Below the pieces are notes generated by a model. It worked only from the letters and a program-made list of their open reading frames with translations, searched no databases and was not told the DNA's origin. From Clostridia bacterium (GTDB taxonomy: Bacteria > Bacillota > Clostridia > Oscillospirales > CAG-272), in assembly GCA_017453245.1 (NCBI GenBank), contig JAFTKM010000010.1, positions 1-38,475 of the forward strand: DNA of 38,475 nt. Reading direction: 5' to 3'. The position numbers were made by a program, and so were the translations under genes. Shown one piece after another: positions 14,901-22,784 of this stretch. The first letter of the stretch is position 1; every line of letters starts with the position of its first letter.

Positions 14901-17346
14901 CTGTGAAGTTGCCCTCATAGCCCTCTGCAGCGACAAAGGTAACGGATGCAACGTAGCTGCCTGCGTCGGTAGCCTTGTTGCCGGTATACTTGGGAAGAAG
15001 TCCTGCGGGACAATTCTCTACGTATACGCTGTGCTCCTCACCGTCGTAGGTGAAGGTAACGTCGGTGGACCAGGTCACGCCGGAAACGTCAATGCTCTTA
15101 GGATCGATTCTCCAGCTGAGAGTGGGAGCGTCCTCAAGGCCGATGACCATATATTCGCTCTTATACTCATCCTTAACCTCTGCGGAAACGATGGTGGCAA
15201 CGTACTTGCCTGCGTTGGTTGCCTTGTCACCCTCAAGGGTAAGTACAAGCTTATCCATATTGTCACCGCTAAGGGTAACGGATATCTCGGAGCCGTTGTA
15301 AACGGGAATGGTTACGTTATCGGGGTCATTCTTATCAACCGGCCAGCTCCACTCGAAGTCGGAGAGGTCGATGATGTGTCTGATATACCAGTCGAACTCT
15401 ACAGTCGCGGGATCTGCAACGTAGTTTTTGTTTTCAGCTTCGAGAATTACGGTAACGGTGTAGTCACCGATCTCGGTAGCGGTAACGTTTTCGGTAAGAG
15501 TTGCCTTCACGCCCGCGGGCACGCCGGAGATAGTAACTGTGTGCGCCTGTCCGTCATACGCGAAGTAATTTTTCTCGATAGCAACGTCGGATGTATCGAT
15601 GGTGGCGGGAGAAATAGCTACCTTGATCTCGCCCTCGTGGGTGAGCTCGCCTGCGCTGTATACGCGGTAGGTGTAAACGCCGCTGTCGGCAACGTCAGAA
15701 ACGGTAAAGGTGTTGTCGGTTACGGAAAGAAGTACGCCGTCCTTGTACCACTCGTAGGTATAGGTCTTGTGGCTCTCTCCGATGATAACGCCAACGGTCT
15801 CGGACTCACCGTCATAAACCTTCTCAACGTCATCGGTGGGATATGCCTCACCGTCCTGATATACCGCGGTAAGAACAACGTCACGGCCGGGCATCTTATC
15901 CACAGCCTTGAGCGACTCGTCAACCCAGCACATAATATCGCTGTCGTTAACGTTAGCGAAGAAGGCAACGTCAGCGCCTGCGGGAAGGAAGCCGGATCTT
16001 ACGGTCTCGCCGTCTACAACGTAGTCAACGCGGTAGATGCTGCCGAGGCTGACGGAAACGTCAGCGCTTACGGTAAAGCCGTTTTCCTTATAGGACTCGG
16101 GAACGAAGCCGAGAAGAAGAGAAACAAGAGAATCGTCAACGCCGATGAGATCAGCGCCCTTGCCTGCAAGCTTCTCTACCATTTCGTAGGAAACGGTATG
16201 TGTACCAACGTAATTGAATACGCCCTCGGAATATGTAAGCTTATCGTTCTCGTCCTCGTAGCCGATAGCATCAATGAGAGATGCGTTCATATACTTCTCG
16301 GGAAGAACGTTTGCCACGCCGTCCGCGATGCGAACGCCGTAATTGAGAGCCTTGGTGAAGAGCTTCTCATAGTTCTCTACGATATCCTTGATCTCCTCAT
16401 TGGTGTAAGAGGTGAGATCAACGTACTTCTTCACAAACTCGGTGTTAAGAATACCCTCAAGGTCTACGCACTCAAGAAGAGTGAGAAGATCGTCGAAGGA
16501 AAGAGACTTAATGAGAGCGTGAACGTCATTGCCGTCTGCCATGAATGCGGCGAAGACCTTGTGCTTAAGCGCGGGATCGATAGCGTCGGTGTCTGCCGCC
16601 TTAAGAAGCGCCTCGCAAACAACGTCGGGTATCTGAACGTCAAGAACTATCTGACCGTCAACGTAAGAAACGTCGAAGGTATCCGCAAGGAACGCAGCCA
16701 TTGCTCTGACGTACTTGTAACCGCCGCCGATCTTGCCGGTAACGGTGAGGCTGCAATTGGACTCAAGAGTGGTGCTGATCTCAACGTCAAGGGAGACCTG
16801 CATCTCGCCGTCAGCCATCTTTGAGATCTCCTCAAATGCGGGGAGATCCGCAAGAAGATCGAGAATGGCGCCGGGCTTGAGCTCCATTGCGCCGGTGCTT
16901 CCGGCACCGTATACGGTATGGCCGTTAACAGAAACTCCGTTAACGTAGCCTATGATGTCGGTTAGGGTGATGTCTACGTCAAGGTTCTCGAGATCATCGG
17001 GATCGTCAACCTCGATCTCGCCCTTGTCGTACATATCCTTGATAATATCCTCTGCAAGAGCATCGATGACGATGTCCTTAGCACCTGAAAGGATCTCACC
17101 AAGAATTTCCTTGATAACCGTGGAGTTGACCTGCTTGAGAGAATCAACGTCGGGTGTCAAGGTTACGCTGAGACTGTCTCCGACACGCTCTACCTGAAGC
17201 CAGCCGGCATCGTAAGAGCTGTCAGGGGAGTCATTGCCGCTTGCGGGAGCAAGCTCTGCTGCATAAATGGCAACGGGCGCGATAACGCCAAACGCCATCA
17301 TAACAACAAGCAACAACGTCAAAATCGAACGTAATGTCTTTTTCAT
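11971..17346 (-). CDS. Giant membrane-anchored surface protein with MBG repeats and an L15-like cytoplasmic tail
   Basis: 1791 residues. A Sec signal peptide (about 1-30) is followed by a helical, Asp/Leu-rich N-terminal region (to about 450) and an Ig-like segment. Next come seven MBG-type repeats (about 580-1150), each with a YDG or YNG turn, a TNAGxYTA motif and a closing W-[TRSG]-I strand. One transmembrane helix (WLWILLAIILVAGIAVAVYF) lies near 1283-1305. The inside tail has a Glu/Pro/Val-rich linker, a conserved domain (about 1425-1555, containing SFMSRLIQS, WNYEAFNKGR and LDPKEF) seen in other clostridial membrane proteins, a PVVEEA tandem linker (about 1620-1675), and a last domain of about 70 residues like the C-terminus of ribosomal protein uL15. 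There is no LPXTG. The upstream ribosome site (AAAGG) is rather distant. Likely an adhesin or envelope scaffold; the role is inferred. Confidence 0.88.
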   Translation of the reverse strand: MKKTLRSILTLLLVVMMAFGVIAPVAIYAAELAPASGNDSPDSSYDAGWLQVERVGDSLSVTLTPDVDSLKQVNSTVIKEILGEILSGAKDIVIDALAEDIIKDMYDKGEIEVDDPDDLENLDVDITLTDIIGYVNGVSVNGHTVYGAGSTGAMELKPGAILDLLADLPAFEEISKMADGEMQVSLDVEISTTLESNCSLTVTGKIGGGYKYVRAMAAFLADTFDVSYVDGQIVLDVQIPDVVCEALLKAADTDAIDPALKHKVFAAFMADGNDVHALIKSLSFDDLLTLLECVDLEGILNTEFVKKYVDLTSYTNEEIKDIVENYEKLFTKALNYGVRIADGVANVLPEKYMNASLIDAIGYEDENDKLTYSEGVFNYVGTHTVSYEMVEKLAGKGADLIGVDDSLVSLLLGFVPESYKENGFTVSADVSVSLGSIYRVDYVVDGETVRSGFLPAGADVAFFANVNDSDIMCWVDESLKAVDKMPGRDVVLTAVYQDGEAYPTDDVEKVYDGESETVGVIIGESHKTYTYEWYKDGVLLSVTDNTFTVSDVADSGVYTYRVYSAGELTHEGEIKVAISPATIDTSDVAIEKNYFAYDGQAHTVTISGVPAGVKATLTENVTATEIGDYTVTVILEAENKNYVADPATVEFDWYIRHIIDLSDFEWSWPVDKNDPDNVTIPVYNGSEISVTLSGDNMDKLVLTLEGDKATNAGKYVATIVSAEVKDEYKSEYMVIGLEDAPTLSWRIDPKSIDVSGVTWSTDVTFTYDGEEHSVYVENCPAGLLPKYTGNKATDAGSYVASVTFVAAEGYEGNFTGLGVIEDLEWSITPAQFDVSTLTWSSSEFVFDGSEHKVEINNLPDYIDVEYADASATNAGGYTAVAALTSNSSNYVLSAGSVSCDWTIAKAPVTVSGITWNYVADSIIYNGAEQSVAAPTFSVSVESVKQFISAVVTGNTATNAGAYTANVTFECSDSNYYVVVADGEPTTLSWGIKALDVDVSALTWNYTTPFTYNGQLQGVTLVSVPAGVTVVYSDNSFTNAGDYTATATASAENANYNVVGTVPSVDWTIAKAAIDGSSIKLENATVTYDGTAHSITVTGNADVLAMLDVTYEGNDKVLLGAYPVTATLTVKAEYAANYTYSDELTATLTITGDKKTNHELTDGTDVIVKVEATDGLDPDNIIAGGVTEDVESTYEVDGKDAETLVAYDIYFTEGGAVVSVDGQTFTVRLLIPAEYRALKDDELRVIHIKDDGSVEVMESTRDGDYMVFETTHFSVYAIVKVEGANLAWLWILLAIILVAGIAVAVYFILKNKKDETPAPDEIPAVEAEEPISGPETEEVPEVEEEPVVEEAEEVPEVDETVEEAAEEEIPEIDEEVVAAEEEPVVEEEPVAPEEPVVEEPVSTEPQTAVLVMGEDGKEATAIIGGEVVHIRFRSSFMSRLIQSTENIQSFYTEIKNHVLSYKGIKARESWNYEAFNKGRIQLVKLNIKGRTLIVNLNLDPKEFNINKYHFIDCSDKPKFAKVPMMMKVRSTRALKYTLELIDEMMAKYELTKGDEPNVDYRMPYETTEELAKRGLVKVILPAGVTLSDDMTFVHVNVSELIESGTSEKTTEQIIAVDVPETEEAPVVEEAPVVEEAPVIEEAPVVEEAPVVEEAPVVEEEPVVEEPVVEEPKAPVVQIFDDGTAHADAEVADQLITDEEAEAKIEIVTVEAARRAGKMGEINLDVICENFEDDDVVDVEALKAKRLVSPKIARVKVLARGIMYKRLTVKASKFSIQAVKMITLAGGKVELEE

Positions 17347-17416
17347 TTGTTTTTCTGCCTTTCGTATGATTTTTTATAATAATTATTTTATTTCCTTTAA
17401 AGTCTTTTATAGCAAA

Positions 17417-17445
17417 ATTATACCACCCCGTGTTAAGTTTGTCAA
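17417..17445 (-). promoter_or_regulatory. Perfect-consensus sigma-A promoter of the 1791-aa gene
   Basis: On the minus strand TTGACA (17440-17445), 17 bp, TATAAT (17417-17422): every position matches consensus, suggesting strong expression. The start codon lies about 70 bases downstream. Confidence 0.88.
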
Positions 17446-17494
17446 TAAAAACCTTAAAAATATTTTACGAATTTTAAAGTTTTTTTAAAATAAA

Positions 17495-17528
17495 ATGGGC
17501 CTTGTGCACATTTTGCACAAAAACCCAT
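17495..17528 (-). terminator. Probable terminator of the 1056-aa gene
   Basis: Nested pairs ATGGG/CCCAT and TGTGCA/TGCACA form a hairpin. On the minus strand it is followed by TTTTATTTT. It lies about 120 bases after the stop at 17650; the rest of 17347-17649 is A/T-rich and contains only the promoter at 17417. Confidence 0.6.
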
Positions 17529-17649
17529 CTCATTTTTATTAAATTTGCAGTAAAATAAACTTTACGAAATTACGCCTTTTTAAGCCATTTTTTCCGCATT
17601 TTTCCACACCGCTAAACTTGACACGGGTGAGGGGGTGGCTTTTTTCGCG

Positions 17650-20600
17650 TTACTGCTCGTCCGAGCCGTTTTCCTCACTGATTTCTAAGGTTTTCGAGTC
17701 ATCGGGGGTGTTTGCCGTTTCTGTCTTACCCCCTACCCGTGCGAGCTTTCGAAAAACGGAGGATAGCGCAACACGGATGCTGAAAATGCCTTTTTTGTCA
17801 AGAATAATCAGGACTACGGTGACGACTCCGAGAATTAGTAGAGTGATCACCGAGTAGTAAATTACGGTAAACCACGGGAAGCTCGTCTCTTCCGGCGGGA
17901 GCTCGGCACGCTCAAACTGAGCCGTATAGACAATGTCGCCCGTCACTGTGGAAACCGCGGGTGACCAGCCTATGAAGGTGTAGCTATATTCGGAATCGTT
18001 CAGCTTTATCGGATCGCGCGGAATTCTCACAGTCTCACCGTATTTATAGGTGCCGACCGATATTTCCTTTCCGTCGCTGACAAAGCTTACGGTATAGGTG
18101 AGCTCGGTAAAGGTTGCTCGGAGATTTATTGCCTCCGAGGGCATAGTAAAGCTCATACCGTCGATCAGGTGCTTTGTCGACGAATCGGATTCGAGGAAAT
18201 AATAGATCTGTACCGACTGACCGAGAGGAAGCTCCACGTCGACGGTAACCGTCTCTCCCGGAATCGCATCGGCAGGCACGGTTACCCTGCCCTTCAGGCT
18301 TGTCGGAAGATTGATCGGATGCCTGATGGAAAGAAGATATGAACGGTTTGTCGAGGCGGTAAAGCGGACCGCACCGTCGGAATAGGATTTGCCGAGATAT
18401 TTCGTCTCTCCGTCCTCAACGTAGGTAAGGAAGGAATCGGTCGCAAATGCAGGATCGGGGCAAGAGAGAGCCACGCTGATTCCTACGGACAAGTCTACCG
18501 GCTCGCCGTGCGGATCCATAGGCGTCAATCCGAAGGAATAAGCACCCAGCTCGGAGACGTCCGTAAAGACATCAAGATACGACACGCCCCCGTCCTCAAG
18601 CTGCATAAGAACGCCATAGGAAAGGTCGATGACAATACCGGATGCGCTGACAGCCAAGCCGACAGAGTTATCCTTGGCAAGACCGGTAAAATACTCAAGA
18701 GGCAGATAGGTAAGCTGCTCATCCGGCACCGAGACGTTGATTCGCGTGCCTGAAGAGTTCAGGTCATAGGATTTGTAATTTGGAGTAAAGGAGGGATAAA
18801 GTGTTACGTCCTCGTTTACCGAGGAGAGATCATAGATCGATCCGTCAGAATCTACCCATGATGTGAAGGAATAGGTGGCGCTGATGTCCTCCGCCTTAGT
18901 CGGGAGATCTCCCATAAATTGAGCGGAGGTGCCTTTATCAACGGTGACCTCTGAGATCACACCGCCGCATCCGTCCTCGAATGTAACGGTAACGGTTTCT
19001 GAACCGCCGACGTATCTCTCAAGATTGACGGTAGGGGTATAGCGAAGGTCCTCGGTGACCTCTTCCCTTTCGTGAAGGTTGCCAAGAGAGTAATCGGATA
19101 CAAGCTTTAGCAAGGCTTCATCGTCAAGCAACGCCGGTCTTTCGGGATTTTCTACGTATCCGACGGGGGGCGTGGGCTCTGATACAACCGTGGGAGGCTC
19201 TCCGGGATCTGCAACGGGATCGGGCTCTATCGGGCGAGCTACCGACGCGGGCTTATCAGGCACGGGAAGAAGCTCGGGCGGTACAGGCTCCTGCATCTCG
19301 GACGGGTAACCTCCGGGAATCGGAGCGGCGTTGCCGCTGTCCTCGACGTACTCGTCTCCGATAATGTCCGTCACGGCTCTGTCCTTTATCTTGTTTCCGT
19401 CCTGATCCCAATAGCTGAGAGTAGTCGTGCCGTCAAGGACGAATGAATCCGTAAAATCTCTCACGGGCTCATCGGAGAGCGCGTTTGAGAACAAAATAAG
19501 CTGAGAAATAAATATAGAAAGCTTTTCGGTATAATCGGGTCTGCCTACAAGAGTCGGAGCGGCGTGCATCATATCTCTTAAGCGGCTGTTGGAATACAGC
19601 GTGTGAAGCGAGCGTGTAAGCTTTACGATCGCGTCACGTAGGGCGGCGTGGTTGTTGACGTAGAACTCATACTTTTCAACCTCGCTCTTAAGGCTCTTAT
19701 AAGCCACTCCTCCCTCGGGAGCAAGAATGGCGCGGATCGTGGCAGATGCCTCCTCACAGTCATCAATGACCTTTGCATCTATACCAAGCACGTTGACGTA
19801 AATGTCCTTGTTGGCGGCTATGACCTCGTCAACAAGACTCGAAAACAGCGAGCTGTAAAGCTGACGGTTAAGCGAAGTCACCTTATCAAAAAGTCCGCTG
19901 TCAAGCGTAGCGATCTGCTGAGATACGAGCGCTTTATTTGCTAAATATCGGTCATATATCTCCATATCGGCGAGATACTTTGCGTAATTATCCTCATAAT
20001 TAAGGTTGTTATCGATAATTGCGTTATATTCGTCAAGCTCGGCAAGGTAGGCACTATATAGGTCAAGCTGAGCCTCATACTCGGAGTATCTGTCGAGGTA
20101 TTCAAGGTAGCTCGCCTTCTCCTCGTCGTAAACAAGCTTTTCACGTAGGTACTGAGCATAGAGCTCTTTATCGGAGTAATACTTATCTACCGCGGCGGAA
20201 TTTTCCGCATAGAAGCTGTCGTAGGCATTTCTTTTTTCCTCGTAATCGGATCTCGCCTCGTCAATGCTCGCTTTTATTGCGGGCGCATTTGAATATGCCA
20301 TATTGAGAAGCTCGTTAATATCCTCTCGGGCAATAAGGAAGGTGACGTCAAGCACGTACTCGACGCGAAGTGTGGACTCATCGGTGATACCCGATGCATC
20401 AAAGCGGGCTACGTATACGCCATCCTCAAGCGTAAGCTCAGCGGAAATACCGTCGACGGTAACGCGCGAGGGTGACCAGGTAGCAGTGCTTCCCTGCCCG
20501 GTTGTATAGGTGTAGGGACGCGCAAGGACCTCGGTGACGCCGTCCGCGGTAATCACGGTCACCTGCTGAGAGGTCACGCTCTCATAGCTGAGACTAAGTC

Positions 20601-20820
20601 CGCCGTATGCATCAAGATAGGCTCGCTCGCCGTCGGTAAGCTCCTCACCAAGCAGCTCAATTATATCTGAGGAGGTGAGCGTAACATTGAAATAAGACCC
20701 CGGCTTTGAGTAGTCAAGCTCGGCGGTGTGTGCCTCATAGGCTAGGGACGTGGGAAATGCTGATACTGTCAAAATAAGAATGAGACACAAAATACAACTA
20801 AACGTTTTTTTGCCGTTCAT
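17650..20820 (-). CDS. Large membrane-anchored surface protein with a tyrosine-rich helical stalk
   Basis: 1056 residues with a signal peptide (MNGKKTFSCILCLILILTVS, cleavage near residue 28). Residues about 175-300 are a long helical region in which Tyr recurs every three to four residues (YLEYLDRYSEYEAQLDLY). A Pro-rich linker of short P-x-x-P units lies at about 500-560. Two InlB/Listeria-Bacteroides-type beta repeats follow, near 605-690 (FTSWVDSDG) and 905-975 (FIGWSPAV, ending YTAQFE). One transmembrane helix (about 980-1003) and a 50-residue basic-then-acidic tail complete it. AGGAGA lies before the ATG. It starts 28 bases after the cysteine desulfidase gene, so the two share a transcript. 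Likely a cell-surface stalk or adhesin; no specific function can be assigned. Confidence 0.85.
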   Translation of the reverse strand: MNGKKTFSCILCLILILTVSAFPTSLAYEAHTAELDYSKPGSYFNVTLTSSDIIELLGEELTDGERAYLDAYGGLSLSYESVTSQQVTVITADGVTEVLARPYTYTTGQGSTATWSPSRVTVDGISAELTLEDGVYVARFDASGITDESTLRVEYVLDVTFLIAREDINELLNMAYSNAPAIKASIDEARSDYEEKRNAYDSFYAENSAAVDKYYSDKELYAQYLREKLVYDEEKASYLEYLDRYSEYEAQLDLYSAYLAELDEYNAIIDNNLNYEDNYAKYLADMEIYDRYLANKALVSQQIATLDSGLFDKVTSLNRQLYSSLFSSLVDEVIAANKDIYVNVLGIDAKVIDDCEEASATIRAILAPEGGVAYKSLKSEVEKYEFYVNNHAALRDAIVKLTRSLHTLYSNSRLRDMMHAAPTLVGRPDYTEKLSIFISQLILFSNALSDEPVRDFTDSFVLDGTTTLSYWDQDGNKIKDRAVTDIIGDEYVEDSGNAAPIPGGYPSEMQEPVPPELLPVPDKPASVARPIEPDPVADPGEPPTVVSEPTPPVGYVENPERPALLDDEALLKLVSDYSLGNLHEREEVTEDLRYTPTVNLERYVGGSETVTVTFEDGCGGVISEVTVDKGTSAQFMGDLPTKAEDISATYSFTSWVDSDGSIYDLSSVNEDVTLYPSFTPNYKSYDLNSSGTRINVSVPDEQLTYLPLEYFTGLAKDNSVGLAVSASGIVIDLSYGVLMQLEDGGVSYLDVFTDVSELGAYSFGLTPMDPHGEPVDLSVGISVALSCPDPAFATDSFLTYVEDGETKYLGKSYSDGAVRFTASTNRSYLLSIRHPINLPTSLKGRVTVPADAIPGETVTVDVELPLGQSVQIYYFLESDSSTKHLIDGMSFTMPSEAINLRATFTELTYTVSFVSDGKEISVGTYKYGETVRIPRDPIKLNDSEYSYTFIGWSPAVSTVTGDIVYTAQFERAELPPEETSFPWFTVIYYSVITLLILGVVTVVLIILDKKGIFSIRVALSSVFRKLARVGGKTETANTPDDSKTLEISEENGSDEQ

Positions 20821-20848
20821 TTTATCTCCTGTTGAGTCAGGCTCGGGA

Positions 20849-22120
20849 TTACTCTCCCTTGCCTAACATAATTTCAAGTATTGCTTTATCTGTGTCGCGC
20901 ATACCGTCCTTGGCAAGACGGGATACGCTCTCTATCGTGTTCTCGACACCCTTCTTGACTATACCGTCTCCGCCGAAGAACTGATTGCCTGTGCGGTAGA
21001 GATGGAAGCCGAGAATACCGTTTTCAACAGCGGTCGCTATCTTGGCTGCACAGCTCGCCTTAGCACCGTCGCAGATAAGACCGGAGTCTATCGCCAGAGC
21101 GTTGACGAGAGTGTGGGCGATGTCCTTATAGCCGCCTCCGTAGAGGTAGGTGATGCCCGCACCCGCGCCCGCACCTGCGGCAACCGCGCCGCAATAAGCT
21201 GACAGAGTGCCTATTCCCTGCTTTACGTGAATGGTGGAAAGATTAGATATACAAAGAGCGCGGTAGAGCTTCTCCTCGTCGAGGCCAAGCTCGCGCCAAT
21301 AAATCACCACAGGTATGGAGGCGGTCATGCCCTGATTACCGCTTCCGGAGTTAATAATAACGGGAAGCTCACAGCCATTCATACGCGCGTCGCTTCCCGC
21401 GGCGGCATATGCCTTAGCCTTAACGCTGATGTCGGGGAGGTAGCTTGAGAGATACACCTTGCCGATGTTGGCTCCGTAATTGCCCGAAAGACCTGCCTCG
21501 GCAATAGCCATATTGCAGTCGATCTGACGCTTGAGAGTCGGCTTGATGAGCTCGATGTCGACTGTATTCGCAAACTCAACTATCTCCTCGATGGAGAGAT
21601 CCTTCTTCTTGACCTCAATCGCCTCGGTGATCTCGCCCGTGAAGAGCGCCTCGCCGTTTCTGGTTATGGAAACTATATTCGTATGTCTGTTGGTGACTCT
21701 GACGGATGCGTTATTCACTCCGTCGGTCACGGTAACGAGAATGTCAAAGGGATAGTCGCTATCCGAGAGGCGGACGGTGATTGGGAGAGTCTCTCTCACC
21801 TTGCGCATACGCTCGATGTCCTCGTCGGTTACAGACGAGAGAACCTCGAGGCGAGCATCCTCGTTGCCTGCTACGATACCCGCAACGACCGCAGTCTCAA
21901 TTCCCTTCATGCCACCCGTGTGAGGTACTACGACGGATTTCGCGTTTTTGATTATGTTGCCGCTGACGGCTATGTCACAGGACGTGGGGAACGCTCCAAG
22001 CGTTGCCCTTGCCTTTGCAGAGGCGTAAGCGATGGCGATAGGCTCGGTGCAGCCCATAGCCGGTACAAGCTCGTCTTTAAGTATTTGTACGTAGTAGTCT
22101 CTTCTCTCGTCGGTAATCAT
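20849..22120 (-). CDS. cyuA: L-cysteine desulfidase-like protein (UPF0597 / CyuA family)
   Basis: A 423-residue cytoplasmic protein of the UPF0597 family (serine dehydratase alpha-like), whose characterised members break L-cysteine down to pyruvate, ammonia and sulfide with a [4Fe-4S] cluster. It shows VPAMGCTEPIAIAYA near the N-terminus, the HTGGMKGIETA segment, GNQGMTAS in the middle and the cluster motif CDGAKASCAAK near the C-terminus. The ATG at 22120 has ACGGAG 6 bases upstream and fits the family N-terminus and length (about 430); the frame is open to 22264. It is the first gene of a unit with the 1056-aa surface protein, an unexpected partner. No cysteine transporter or regulator is adjacent. 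Family firm; exact substrate less so. Confidence 0.88.
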   Translation of the reverse strand: MITDERRDYYVQILKDELVPAMGCTEPIAIAYASAKARATLGAFPTSCDIAVSGNIIKNAKSVVVPHTGGMKGIETAVVAGIVAGNEDARLEVLSSVTDEDIERMRKVRETLPITVRLSDSDYPFDILVTVTDGVNNASVRVTNRHTNIVSITRNGEALFTGEITEAIEVKKKDLSIEEIVEFANTVDIELIKPTLKRQIDCNMAIAEAGLSGNYGANIGKVYLSSYLPDISVKAKAYAAAGSDARMNGCELPVIINSGSGNQGMTASIPVVIYWRELGLDEEKLYRALCISNLSTIHVKQGIGTLSAYCGAVAAGAGAGAGITYLYGGGYKDIAHTLVNALAIDSGLICDGAKASCAAKIATAVENGILGFHLYRTGNQFFGGDGIVKKGVENTIESVSRLAKDGMRDTDKAILEIMLGKGE

Positions 22121-22152
22121 AGAGTTCTCCGTTTCTGGGTTTATCATCTCAC

Positions 22153-22181
22153 ATTTTAGCATAAATCGGGGGCGTGTGCAA
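22153..22181 (-). promoter_or_regulatory. Possible promoter of the cyuA-like gene
   Basis: Minus-strand TTGCAC (22176-22181), 17 bp, TAAAAT (22153-22158), giving a leader of about 26 nt. An alternative (TTACAA-17-TATACT) lies further upstream. Neither -35 is strong. Confidence 0.4.
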
Positions 22182-22273
22182 TAGTATAGCGAAAAAATTA
22201 ATTTTTTGTAATTATTTTTCTTCCATTTATATATAAACGCGCGTGTGTTTTTCTGTTTTGCCATTTTTCGCTA

Positions 22274-22302
22274 TTGACAAACACCCCAAAAAAGTGTACA
22301 AT
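22274..22302 (+). promoter_or_regulatory. Promoter of ssrA
   Basis: TTGACA (22274-22279), 17 bp, TACAAT (22297-22302). The mature tmRNA 5' end lies 38 bases after the -10, so a short 5' trailer is removed by processing. Confidence 0.85.
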
Positions 22303-22339
22303 ATCTTACACGGGCGATAGCCTTAGACAAAAACCTTAT

Positions 22340-22708
22340 GGGGCCGCAATGGTTTCGACAGGGGTTTTGAAGTACGATAAGCGTAGCGCGCCGGATAATC
22401 GCGTCAAAATGTCCAAACTTAAACAATAAACGACAACAATAACGTTGCTATGGCTGCCTAATGGCAGTGCCGCGGCTTAATATTGCCGCCCGTACCGCTT
22501 GGGAGGACTACGGCCCAAGCCGTGCGTCAAATCAGTAGTGCACGTGAACCGAGAGTCGCTTGTGTATCGGTCACGCATTAAGAAGCTACCCTGACGGAAG
22601 CCTGTCACTCGGCGTCCCGATGTGGGAAATCTAAAAGATTGACTGTCTACGGAGAAAGTTGTGTGAATGGATCTTTGGACACGGGTTCAATTCCCGTCGG
22701 CTCCACCA
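22340..22708 (+). ncRNA. ssrA: tmRNA (one-piece)
   Basis: The 5' end GGGGCCGCAATGGTTTCGAC is the conserved tmRNA start, and the 3' end has a T-arm (ACGGG TTCAATT CCCGT), acceptor strand CGGCTCC and encoded CCA. GGGGCCG and CGGCTCC pair over 7 bp with one wobble. The length of 369 nt is normal. The tag frame ends GTT GCT ATG GCT GCC TAA at 22461; with GAC at 22432 as resume codon the tag is DNNNVAMAA, and the exact resume codon is inferred. tmRNA with SmpB frees stalled ribosomes and marks the unfinished protein for proteolysis. It has its own promoter and terminator. Confidence 0.97.
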
Positions 22709-22715
22709 GAAAAAG

Positions 22716-22750
22716 CAGAGGACACCAAGATGGTGTCCTCTGTCTTTTTA
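22716..22750 (+). terminator. Terminator of ssrA
   Basis: A perfect 11-bp stem, CAGAGGACACC / GGTGTCCTCTG with a 5-base loop, is followed by TCTTTTTA. It begins 8 bases after the CCA end. Confidence 0.9.
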
Positions 22751-22752
22751 TT

Positions 22753-22784
22753 CTCTGGTGGATTCCGACATGGAATTGAACCCG
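22753..22784 (-). repeat. Decayed inverted copy of the tmRNA 3' end
   Basis: Read on the minus strand, this segment contains CGGGTTCAATTCC, then GTCGG, then TCCACCAGA, in the same order as the 3' end of ssrA (22682-22710), broken only by two small differences. The T-stem no longer pairs (GCGGG against CCATG), so it should not be functional. It lies 44 bases from the true ssrA end in the opposite orientation. It may be the relic of an element that used the ssrA 3' end as attachment site; that is inference. Confidence 0.6.

Noticed and set aside
12295-16824. A 1509-codon open frame on the plus strand
   Set aside because: It is exactly antisense to the 1791-aa surface protein, which has a signal peptide, domains, promoter and terminator. 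The frame is open because of that gene's codon bias, and its product is a low-complexity Gly/Leu/Asn mix without domains.
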